A DNA stretch of 34,249 nt, from the NCBI RefSeq assembly GCF_000308535.1, contig NZ_BAFW01000181.1, positions 1 through 34,249 of the forward strand, read 5' to 3'. Below are positions 1-8,630 of this stretch, piece by piece. Source of the stretch: Nocardia cerradoensis NBRC 101014 (lineage in GTDB: Bacteria; Actinomycetota; Actinomycetes; Mycobacteriales; Mycobacteriaceae). The position numbers and the translations under genes are program-made. Under the pieces are notes generated by a model, which saw only the letters and a list, made by a program, of their open reading frames with translations, was not told the origin of the DNA and did no database searches. Positions within the stretch are counted from its first letter, which is position 1. Every line of letters starts with the position of its first letter.

Positions 1-237
1 ACCTGGGTCGGTGGGGCGCGGGTCGACGCCGAAAATGTTGTGCGCGTGGATATTTACGTTCCTGGGGTGGGGCCTGCCCTGTATGAGACATCGGCATCGG
101 CATCGGAGAACCCTTACGGGCCGAGGCAACGGCAGCGGATCAGGGAATTCGTGATCGACCGGTTGCGGTCGCCACAGCCGTCCATGCCGCTACTCGAGGC
201 CGAGCGCACCGCCGCCGCATCCGATACGGACTTCTGA
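1..237 (+). CDS. 3' end of an unidentified protein (partial)
   Basis: The reading frame is open from the first base and ends in TGA, so these are the last 78 residues of a gene that begins upstream of the window. The visible part contains a beta-rich stretch (VVRVDIYVPG) and then a basic helix-like segment (GPRQRQRIREFVIDRL). I do not recognise the family. The stop codon overlaps the ATG of the TPR gene by one base (TGATG), so the two are probably co-translated. With the following TPR and CHAT genes it may be the third partner of a CHAT/TPR module. That role is inferred only from position. Confidence 0.6.
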   Translation, partial: TWVGGARVDAENVVRVDIYVPGVGPALYETSASASENPYGPRQRQRIREFVIDRLRSPQPSMPLLEAERTAAASDTDF

Positions 238-1757
238 TGGCCGACGCTGTTCCTCCCGGCCTGGAACTGCTCCACGAGGGCGCCGCAGCCCACGCTCGCG
301 GCGACGTCACCGAGGCACTGCGGATATTCGAGCGCGCCGCGCACACCACCAGCGGCGGCGTGCGGGTCAGCGCCCTGGTCAATGCGGCGAGTATGCGCGA
401 CGAACTCGGCGACCACGCCGGCGCGATCACCGGATTCCGCGCCGCGCTCACCGAAATACCCGACGACGCGACGGAAAAGCGCGTGTCCACACTCGTCAAC
501 TATTCGCAGGCACTCCAGCACGTGGGCGACCTCGACGCCGCACAGACGGCGCTGGAGCAGGCGCGCGATCTTCTCATCGGCCACGACGAGTTGTCGACAT
601 TGCGGGTGTCGTGCCTGATCTCGCTGACCGCCGTCGCGATGCATCGCAGCCAGTGGGCACGGGCCATCGAATCGGCCACCGAATCACTGGAGTTCACCAC
701 GCGATTCGCGGCGCCGTTGCGCGGCCACCCGCTCGCCAATCTCGCGGCCGCCCACTTCGAGTCCGGGCGCGGTGAACTCGGTCTCGACTTCGCCCACCAG
801 GCCCTGACCGCCTTCGACGCCGCGGGCGACGGGAACGGCGCGGCCGAAACCCAGCAGACGCTGGCGATGATGTACGCCCGGCTGGGCCGTTCCGACGAGG
901 CCGAGCCGTATCTGTCTGCCAGCCAGCAGTATTTCGAACAGGCCGGTCTCGGCTACCGCGCCGGGCTGGGACTCCAGCTGATGGCATATCTCGGCGAACG
1001 ACACGGTGACCTCGACCACGTCGGACAGCTGTATCGCCGGGCGCTGACATCGTTCGAGCAATCCGGTGCGGCACTCGAATCCGCGGGTGTTCGAATCCGT
1101 TTGGCAACACTGGATTTCGCATACGGCCGAGTCGGGGACGGGCAGGCACAGCTGGCGGCCGCCTACGAGATCTATGCGGTGCGCGGGCTCGGTCTGCAGT
1201 GCGCGCGGGTCGACTATTGGCATGCCGCACTGTGGGACTCGGTCATCACCGACATGGTCACGCCGCCGCCCGCGGAGGTACTCGCCCTGGCTCGGGATCT
1301 GGCCGTCACCTCCGCGCTCGCCATCGACGCGGTGCGCTACAGCTTCGCCAATGGGACCCAGCGTGAACAGTGGAACCGTGAGATCGCCGCACCCGCCGTG
1401 CGGCTGGCGTTCCGCTTCGCCCACCTGTGCGGTAACGGCGAGCTGATCGCCGATCTTATCGAGACCGTGTGTGCTGGAACGGCATTCGATACCGCTGCGG
1501 CAACCGAAAGCGGACCGCCCAGGCTTCCGTTCGACCCGGGACCGACACCCGACGACGCCTTCGACCTTCCCGACGCCGGTTCCCTGCAACTCGGCTCGGC
1601 GCTGGCCCAGGTCGCCGCGGCGGCCGGACTGCCCGTCTCCCCGCCGCCACGGCTGTCGGTGTCCCCGGACGGCCACATCGCCCTGGACACCTACATCGCC
1701 GCCGCCGAACAACGCTACGGCCGGCCGGTCCGGGACGATCGGGTACTGGCGATATGA
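237..1757 (+). CDS. Tetratricopeptide-repeat protein paired with a CHAT protease
   Basis: This 506-residue protein is built of helical pairs of TPR type over about residues 10-330. Recurring features are a small residue near helix ends and A-x-x-x-F/Y patterns, for example DVTEALRIFERAA, DHAGAITGFRAAL and DLDAAQTALEQAR. The C-terminal part, after about residue 415, is Pro/Ala-rich and ends in a short helical tail. There is no signal peptide, so it is probably cytoplasmic. The ATG overlaps the upstream stop, and its own stop overlaps the ATG of the CHAT gene (ATGA), so the three genes form one transcription unit. TPR proteins encoded beside CHAT proteases usually act as scaffold, sensor or substrate. 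Which applies here is unknown. Confidence 0.85.
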   Translation: MADAVPPGLELLHEGAAAHARGDVTEALRIFERAAHTTSGGVRVSALVNAASMRDELGDHAGAITGFRAALTEIPDDATEKRVSTLVNYSQALQHVGDLDAAQTALEQARDLLIGHDELSTLRVSCLISLTAVAMHRSQWARAIESATESLEFTTRFAAPLRGHPLANLAAAHFESGRGELGLDFAHQALTAFDAAGDGNGAAETQQTLAMMYARLGRSDEAEPYLSASQQYFEQAGLGYRAGLGLQLMAYLGERHGDLDHVGQLYRRALTSFEQSGAALESAGVRIRLATLDFAYGRVGDGQAQLAAAYEIYAVRGLGLQCARVDYWHAALWDSVITDMVTPPPAEVLALARDLAVTSALAIDAVRYSFANGTQREQWNREIAAPAVRLAFRFAHLCGNGELIADLIETVCAGTAFDTAAATESGPPRLPFDPGPTPDDAFDLPDAGSLQLGSALAQVAAAAGLPVSPPPRLSVSPDGHIALDTYIAAAEQRYGRPVRDDRVLAI

Positions 1758-3028
1758 GCGAGGAGACCCCCGGCGCACAACCGACGGTGATCGTGCGCAT
1801 GGCCGACGCGGGCGATCTGTACATGTCGTGGCGCTGGCTCGGAGATACCGCGAGTCCGGGCGTGGCTGCACTGCCCGGCGCCGACATCGACGCCGTGGTG
1901 CGGCGGCTCGCGTCAGCGCTGCCCGATCCCTCGCATCCCGGCGGACTCGAAACCGCCCTCACCACAGCCGCTTTCGCCACGCGCGAGTCGGAATACACAC
2001 TGGCCCAGGCACTCAGCCGCGCACTGCTCCCCCAAGCCCTCGCGGTCCAGCTGCACGACCTGCTCGTGCGCGGTGTCCGGCCGCATATCCGGTTGCAGCC
2101 GTCGCCGCGAGTCGCGCAGGTGCCGTGGGAGATCATCGCCCCCGATCCGGACCTGCGGCTGATCGATATCGCGGATCTCAGCCTGCTCGCGCCGACGAGC
2201 ATCGTCCACGCGCCCGGCCGGACCGCGCGCAGCTGGGTCGTCGACCGCGCGCTGCCGGTGGTCGCGGTGCTCGATCCGCGCGTGCCCGGATTCCGGGCCG
2301 ATTCCGAACTCGGTTCGGTGCTCGGTCGGATGGGCTCCAGCTCACCACTCACCGGGAGAGTATCCGAATACGTTGCGCGACAGCGGCTCCGGCCGACGGT
2401 CGACGACCCGCTGCACGCCTTCCGGCGCACCGACCTCGACCGGACCTGCCTGAGCGCGCTGCTGCGGGAAGGGGCGGCCCGGCTGGTCTACGTCGGCCAC
2501 GTCACCGCCGAACGCCCGGAATCCGGTCTCAGCGAGAACGCCGAACTGCACCTCGCCTGCACCGCCGACACCACCGGTTTCGCTCGGCCGCAACGCACCC
2601 ATCGCCCGCTGTCGGCCAAGGATCTATTGCTCGGCACTCATACGCTGGAGCCCGAACCCGTTGCCGGACCTCAGCTCTGGCCGATTCCGAGCCGGGTCGC
2701 GCTCATCGCCTGCGAGAGCGGCGGCGATCTGCGTTTCACCGAGGCGCTCGGCCTGGTGGCCGCGATGATCCACGGCGGTGCCGAACTCGTCACCGCCACC
2801 CGCTGGCCACTACCCACCGATCTGGCATTCCAGCAGTTCTCCGACGCCACCGACGCGGCGCCGCTGCAAGAGGCCATCTGCGCGGTCGACCAGGCGCACG
2901 AACAAATGGAACCCGTTGCCGCCCTGGCGAATTGGCAGTGTGGGCGGCTGGCCGCTTGGCGTGAGACGGGCGCAGTGGAGGATTCACCGCTACTGTGGGC
3001 AGCCTTTGCAACCGTCGACGCCGCATGA
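1754..3028 (+). CDS. CHAT-domain (caspase-like) protease
   Basis: This 424-residue protein has the hallmarks of the CHAT family (caspase HetF associated with TPRs, clan CD cysteine peptidases). The N-terminal part has the VPWEIIAP motif at about 123-130. The catalytic His lies in VYVGHVTAE (H249) and the catalytic Cys in ALIACESGGD (C320). A typical C-terminal segment follows (EALGLVAAMIHGGAELVTATRWPLP). An open frame extends upstream inside the TPR gene. The ATG at 1754 is preferred because it makes the ATGA overlap and places the domain correctly. Related proteases cleave partner proteins in bacterial death or defence systems. A defensive role here is inference from gene pairing. Decayed copies of its 3' end lie just downstream. 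Confidence 0.88.
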   Translation: MSEETPGAQPTVIVRMADAGDLYMSWRWLGDTASPGVAALPGADIDAVVRRLASALPDPSHPGGLETALTTAAFATRESEYTLAQALSRALLPQALAVQLHDLLVRGVRPHIRLQPSPRVAQVPWEIIAPDPDLRLIDIADLSLLAPTSIVHAPGRTARSWVVDRALPVVAVLDPRVPGFRADSELGSVLGRMGSSSPLTGRVSEYVARQRLRPTVDDPLHAFRRTDLDRTCLSALLREGAARLVYVGHVTAERPESGLSENAELHLACTADTTGFARPQRTHRPLSAKDLLLGTHTLEPEPVAGPQLWPIPSRVALIACESGGDLRFTEALGLVAAMIHGGAELVTATRWPLPTDLAFQQFSDATDAAPLQEAICAVDQAHEQMEPVAALANWQCGRLAAWRETGAVEDSPLLWAAFATVDAA

Positions 3029-3082
3029 AGCGCGCTGAGCAGGCTTGAACCGCGCGGCCGACTGCATCATGGACGGTCCCAT

Positions 3083-3150
3083 GGCGTGTGAGCGGCGCCG
3101 TCGAAGACTCACCGGTGTTTCCGGGACGGCATTGGCCGCCGTCGACGCCA
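3083..3150 (+). pseudogene. Decayed copy of the CHAT gene 3' end (copy A)
   Basis: The stretch from GGCGTG at 3083 to GTCGACGCC near 3149 aligns with bases 2958-3026 of the intact CHAT gene, which encode the last residues (ETGAVEDSPLLWAAFATVDAA). One frame still reads SGAVEDSP before drifting out of register. There is no start codon, so this is a relic and not a gene. Confidence 0.6.
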
Positions 3151-3189
3151 GGAACGCGGGCTGGGCAGACACGACGACCGCCCCCGCCG

Positions 3190-3367
3190 GACGCTACCGA
3201 CGCAGCGCCGCCGCAGGATGCCATCTGCGCGGTCGATGCGGCGCATAAGCAGGTGGAACCTGTTGCCGCCCTGGCGAATTGCAGGACACTCGACGCACCG
3301 CCCGGGCTGTGGCCGGCATCGTCGAGCACTGACCGTCGCGGTGGGCGGCAGTCGCCACAGTCGCCGG
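3190..3367 (+). pseudogene. Decayed copy of the CHAT gene 3' end (copy B)
   Basis: Bases 3191-3285 match CHAT bases 2844-2939 at roughly 85% by eye. One frame reads TDAAPPQDAICAVDAAHKQ against TDAAPLQEAICAVDQAHEQ in the intact protease. After a one-base deletion near 3284 a weaker match continues to about 3367, where GTGGGCGGCAGTCGCCACAG corresponds to the intact terminus. This copy is more complete than copy A and follows it, so the pair looks like an eroded tandem duplication of the gene's last 180 bp. From 3368 to the terminator at 3523 I see nothing else. Confidence 0.65.
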
Positions 3368-3522
3368 GATTGAGCGCTGCGAGACATAGCGAGTGCCGGC
3401 ACTCACGCACGCACCGCCGGTCTCCAGGCAGGGTGAACTGGCGCCGCACCGAAACGATCTTCGTCGTGAGTGGCGCTCGATGAGGCATATGTGTCGGCTG
3501 ACCGAACGCCCAGCGCAGACAC

Positions 3523-3561
3523 GCAACGACCCGCCGGACAGAATGCCCGGCGGGTCGTTGC
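3523..3561. terminator. Strong hairpin terminator between CHAT region and ilvC
   Basis: A perfect 15-bp inverted repeat (GCAACGACCCGCCGG and its complement) surrounds a 9-base loop, 14 bases past the ilvC stop. It probably ends the ilvBNC transcript and may also stop reading from the CHAT side. It has no clear T-run, which is common in high-GC actinobacteria. Confidence 0.8.
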
Positions 3562-3575
3562 GCGGGGTGAAACCC

Positions 3576-5127
<1,552 letters not shown>

Positions 5128-5131
<4 letters not shown>

Positions 5132-7092
5132 AGGTTGGTCTCCTTCTGCGAGGCCCGTTCGTGCGCCGACAGGGTCGCCTTGTCGTGGGACATGGCCTCA
5201 TGGATGACGGCGGGCTCGGAGGCCTGCTCGTCCTCGTCGAACAGGGGGCGGATGCCGCGGGCGGCCATGATCTCGTCGTTGGAGGTGCCGGCGGCGACCA
5301 TCGGCCACACCTGCGCGTCCTTGCCGACGATGAAGTCGATCACCACGGGACGGTCGTTGATCGACTGCGCCTCGCGGATGGCGGCCTCGACGTCCTCTTC
5401 CTTCTCCACCCGGATGCCGTGGCAACCCAGCGCTTCGGCGAGCTTCACGAAATCGGGGATGCGCAGGGTGTGGGTGCCCAGGTCGGTGTTGGAGTAGCGC
5501 TGCTCGTAGAACAGGGTCTGCCACTGCCGGACCATGCCCAGGTTGCCGTTGTTGATCAGCGCGACCTTGATCGGCACGCCCTCGACGGCACAGGTCGCGA
5601 GCTCCTGGTTGGTCATCTGGAAGCAGCCGTCACCGTCGACCGCCCACACCTCTTTGTCCGGCGCGCCCATCTTGGCGCCCATCGCCGCAGGCACGGCGTA
5701 GCCCATGGTGCCCAGGCCACCGGAGTTCAGCCAGGTGCGCGGCTTCTCGTACTTGACGAACTGCGCGGCCCACATCTGGTGCTGACCGACACCGGCCACA
5801 TAGATGGCATCGGGTCCGGCCAGGCGGCCCAGGGTCTCGATGACGTACTCCGGCGACAGCGAGCCGTCGGAGGTGGGGCCGTAGCCGAGCGGGTACTGCT
5901 TGCGCACCCCGTCGAGGTAGGTCCACCAGGACGTCAGATCCAGCAGCGGAGCCTCGGCGTTGGTGAAGGCCGGATCGGACTTGAGGGTCTCGATCAGTTC
6001 GGTGATGACCTCACGGCAGTCACCCACGATCGGCACGTCGGCGTGGCGGTTCTTACCGATCTCGGCGGGGTCGATATCGGCGTGGATCACCTTCGCGTGC
6101 GGGGCGAAGGAATCGAGCTGGCCGGTGACGCGGTCGTCGAAGCGGGCGCCCAGCGTGATCAGCAGGTCCGACTTCTGCAGGGCCGCAACGGCTCCCACGG
6201 TGCCGTGCATACCGGGCATACCCATGTTGAGGGTATGGCTGTCGGGGAACGCGCCGCGCGCCATCAGGGTGGTGACCACCGGGATGCCGGTCAGCTCGGC
6301 CAGTTCCAGCAGCTCCGGCGAGGCGTCGGCCTTGATCACGCCGCCGCCGACGTAGAGCACGGGAGCCTTGGCCTCGGCGATCATCCGGGCCGCCTCGCGC
6401 ACCTGCTTGCCGTGCGGCTTGGTCACCGGGCGGTAGCCGGGCAGCCGCATCTCCGGCGGCCAGCTGAAGGTGGTCTGCGCCTGCAGCACATCCTTCGGGA
6501 TGTCCACCAGCACCGCGCCCGGCCGGCCGGACGACGCCAGGTGGAACGCCTCGGCGATGATGCGCGGGATGTCGATGGCGTCGTTGACCAGGAAGTTGTG
6601 CTTGGTGCACGCCATGGTGATGCCGGAGATGTCGGCTTCCTGGAAGGCGTCGGTACCGATGAGGCCGCGACCGACCTGTCCGGTGATCGCCACCAGCGGC
6701 ACCGAATCCATCTGCGCGTCCGCGATCGGGGTCACCAGGTTCGTCGCACCCGGACCGGATGTGGCCATACACACACCGACCTTGCCGGTGGCCTGGGCGT
6801 AACCGGTCGCCGCGTGTCCGGCGCCCTGCTCGTGCCGGACCAGGACGTGGCGGACGCGAGTGGAGTCGAAGAGCGGGTCGTAGACGGGGAGAATCGCACC
6901 ACCCGGAATGCCGAATACCGTGTCGACGCCGAGCTCCTCGAGCGAGCGGACGACGGACTGGGCGCCGGTCACCTTCTCGGGCGGGACCTGGCGGCGGTTT
7001 CCGGTCGCGGCGGCAGCCGCGGGGGTCGGCTGCGAGGCCGAGGGCGCTGGCCTGCGGGCCGAGGGCCCGGGCCGTGCAGTTGGTGCGCTCAC
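5128..7092 (-). CDS. ilvB: Acetolactate synthase large (catalytic) subunit
   Basis: This 654-residue ThDP-dependent enzyme condenses two pyruvates, or pyruvate and 2-oxobutyrate, into acetolactate or acetohydroxybutyrate. It is the first committed step to valine, leucine and isoleucine. A disordered Ala/Pro-rich N-terminus of about 38 residues precedes the catalytic core. The ThDP-activating Glu lies in RHEQGAGH (E88). The FAD-domain region is central, and the ThDP/Mg2+ motif is [11 protein letters not shown] followed by NNGNLGMV. The GTG start has AGGA 8 bases upstream. Transcription probably begins at 7327, and read-through of the attenuator at 7196-7230 would be required for expression. 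It overlaps ilvN by 4 bases. Confidence 0.98.
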
Positions 7093-7195
7093 CGTCTTTT
7101 TCCTTACTGCTTGTCGTTCACCGCTTCGCTCTCACGCGGCGCCTGCGCGGCGCTCGAGCGAACATCGAAGCCGTGAACACAACTTGTCCGAACAC

Positions 7196-7230
7196 AAAAA
7201 AGCCCCCGTCAGCCGATGGCTGAGCGAGGG
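7196..7230 (-). terminator. ilvB attenuator (intrinsic terminator)
   Basis: On the minus strand CCCTCGCTCAGCC pairs with GGCTGACGGGGG (12 pairs, one bulge, three-base loop), followed by C and six Ts. A textbook intrinsic terminator lies about 100 bases before ilvB and downstream of a Leu-Leu-Val-Ile leader peptide. This is the signature of transcription attenuation by branched-chain amino acids, as known for corynebacterial ilvBNC. Confidence 0.9.
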
Positions 7231-7247
7231 TGGCGCGTCGCAGTTGC

Positions 7248-7281
7248 GAGCTGACGTAGTCGACCTCGAGTCGTCAGGCTC
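7248..7281 (-). promoter_or_regulatory. Pause/antiterminator stem region of the ilv leader
   Basis: On the minus strand GAGCCTGACG (7281-7272) can pair with CGTCAGCTC (7256-7248). The latter can alternatively pair with GCTGACG of the terminator's distal arm (7213-7207), or through AGCTCG with CGAGCT inside the leader peptide codons. Mutually exclusive pairings of this sort are expected of an attenuator. Which pairing is read out cannot be settled by eye. Confidence 0.55.
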
Positions 7282-7327
7282 AGCGCTGGACGCGCCGGCC
7301 GATTACGAGAAGCTCGTTTCGATTCAC
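7280..7327 (-). CDS. ilvB leader peptide (attenuator peptide)
   Basis: A 15-codon ORF, GTG to TGA, encodes MNRNELLVIGRRVQR. It contains consecutive Leu-Leu-Val-Ile codons (CTT CTC GTA ATC) and a later Val, all three regulated amino acids in one run. It sits 50 bases before the terminator at 7196-7230. Ribosome stalling at these codons when the amino acids are scarce would alter leader folding. No Shine-Dalgarno sequence precedes it. Instead a TTGACT/TACCGT promoter ends 7 bases upstream, so the mRNA probably starts at the GTG itself. Confidence 0.85.
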   Translation of the reverse strand: MNRNELLVIGRRVQR

Positions 7328-7334
7328 GCGCTCG

Positions 7335-7364
7335 ACGGTATGCGCGCGAGAGTCGATGAGTCAA
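7335..7364 (-). promoter_or_regulatory. Promoter of the ilvBNC leader transcript
   Basis: On the minus strand a -35 TTGACT (7364-7359) and a -10 TACCGT (7340-7335) are separated by 18 bases. The predicted start is 7 bases further at 7327, the first base of the leader peptide GTG. It is the best sigma-A-type match in the intergenic region. Confidence 0.75.
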
Positions 7365-7381
7365 ATTACTTGACGTGCGGT

Positions 7382-7398
7382 GTCTCATTATGTGAGAC
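7382..7398. promoter_or_regulatory. Inverted repeat upstream of the ilv promoter
   Basis: GTCTCA and TGAGAC are separated by 5 bases and lie 18 bases upstream of the ilv -35 box, between the divergent ilvB and Cfp6-like genes. It is a possible operator. No regulator is assigned. Confidence 0.35.
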
Positions 7399-7442
7399 GG
7401 GGCGGTTCGAGTGTCGCTTCACCATGATGCGAGGATGGGGGT

Positions 7443-8015
7443 GTGTCATCGCCGCAGCAGTCCGTGCCACCAGCTCAATCGTCCCACACCGCCGAAGGCG
7501 GAACCGATACGGGGCGGGTGATCCGTATCCCCCGGCTCGCGCATCTCGGCGTGTTCATTCTGCTGTTCTGCGCGGCGTTCCCGTTCTTCGGCTGGCCGGC
7601 GGTGCTGTGGATCCTGTTCCTCATCCCGATCGCGGCCGCGTGGTGGGTCGAACGCTCCCGCACCACGGTGTCGGCCGGCGGGCTCGATCTGCGGACGATC
7701 TTCGGTACCCGGCACGTCGACTGGTCGCAGATTCAGGGGCTGCGGATCCCCAAGCGCGGCTGGGTGCGCGTGCATCTGAGCGACGACTCCGAGGTGGCTT
7801 TGCCGGCGGTGAGCTATGACCGGTTGAAGGATCTGGTCGCGGCCTCGGACGGGCGGATTCCGGATCCGTTCGCGCGGCCGGCGAAGAACGCGGCGAGCGC
7901 GGACGAGAAGAGCGGCGAGCAGGACCCGAGCGCTGACACGGGTGCGGAATCCGGCGCCGCGGACAGCGCGTCGACCGACGTGGCCGACAAGCAGGACACC
8001 TCCACCGACGACTGA
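7443..8015 (+). CDS. Cfp6-like membrane-anchored PH-domain protein
   Basis: This 190-residue protein has two adjacent hydrophobic segments at about 33-67 (LGVFILLFCAAFPFFGWPAV and LWILFLIPIAAAW). A small bacterial PH-like domain follows at about 72-140 (TVSAGGLDLRTIFGTRHVDW to VALPAVSYDRLKDLV), then an acidic, Ser/Ala/Asp-rich tail that is probably disordered. It is divergent from ilvB, exactly as Rv3004 (Cfp6, a low-molecular-weight antigen) is beside ilvB1 in M. tuberculosis. Molecular function is not established for the family. GTG is used as start, and the nearby AGGATGGGGG may serve as ribosome-binding site. A small hairpin follows the stop. Confidence 0.8.
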   Translation: MSSPQQSVPPAQSSHTAEGGTDTGRVIRIPRLAHLGVFILLFCAAFPFFGWPAVLWILFLIPIAAAWWVERSRTTVSAGGLDLRTIFGTRHVDWSQIQGLRIPKRGWVRVHLSDDSEVALPAVSYDRLKDLVAASDGRIPDPFARPAKNAASADEKSGEQDPSADTGAESGAADSASTDVADKQDTSTDD

Positions 8016-8028
8016 GCGGGTTGTGCCC

Positions 8029-8045
8029 GAGCCCGCTTCGGGTTC
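8029..8045 (+). terminator. Possible terminator after the Cfp6-like gene
   Basis: GAGCCCG-CTT-CGGGTTC forms a 7-bp stem with one G-U pair and lies 13 bases after the stop. There is no T-run. Confidence 0.4.
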
Positions 8046-8630
8046 GGCTCCGCCGCTTCGGGCCGGCTGTTCACGTCGCGCACGACCTCACTTCACACGC
8101 CGTCCTCGGAACCGGTCGAGTGCGGGGCGTGTCCGATCCACCCGCGCAGGTTGTTTCGCTCTGCCGGACGGCGATCGAGTGGGATGTTTCACACTCTCGC
8201 GCCAACCCCGAACGCCGGGAACAAATCCGCGCTTTCGCGGCGCTGCCCTGAGGACGTCCCCACTCGGGGCGCAGTCGCCGCGATCATCGCGTCGCGGTGC
8301 GGGTCCGTGGTCGAGACCCACCCGGTGACGGCCGCTCGGACCGGCTCGACGTGCGTCGTGCCGCCGCGCCACCCCGCGGCCGCACGACCACCCGCCTCCG
8401 GTGAGCCCGCTCCGGTGGCGGGAGTAACGTTGAAGCGCCGAACAGACACTCTGCTCTTGCGAACAGACACCTCTGCCGACGACACCACTCGCCGAAGAGA
8501 CGCTCCGCACGGCGGCCGACCAGCCCTCGGCCCCGGCCCCGGCGACCCACCGGACGATGAGCACCGACGAGCAGAGCCCTGCCGAGTAGAGCCGCTCCGG
8601 CCACCGCGCCGACCACCGAGGACCGAATTC
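8046..8630 (+). other. Long non-coding interval / ilvD leader region
   Basis: Almost 600 bases separate the Cfp6-like gene from ilvD. One frame is open in line with ilvD, but it lacks any resemblance to the family N-terminus and has Arg/Pro/Thr-rich low-complexity composition, so I read it as non-coding. Visible items are TAACGT (8425-8430, a possible -10), the 21-bp-spaced direct repeat at 8439-8470, and an 11-codon ORF with stop ([10 protein letters not shown], 8557-8589) whose ribosome-binding site is poor. I see no intrinsic terminator with a T-run here. Confidence 0.5.
8439..8470 (+). repeat. Direct repeat upstream of ilvD
   Basis: CGAACAGACAC occurs at 8439-8449 and again at 8460-8470. 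Both copies are followed by a TCTGC-like tail. The period of 21 bp is two helical turns, as for tandem protein-binding sites. If TAACGT at 8425 is a -10 box, the repeats instead lie at the very start of the mRNA. Confidence 0.5.

Noticed and set aside
3045..3483. Small ORFs on both strands downstream of the CHAT gene
   Set aside because: They overlap the decayed CHAT copies, shift frame along the alignment and lack starts with ribosome-binding sites.
8151..8630. N-terminal extension of ilvD by 160 codons
   Set aside because: Homologues begin near [14 protein letters not shown]. The extension is low-complexity, and GAGGA supports the ATG at 8631.
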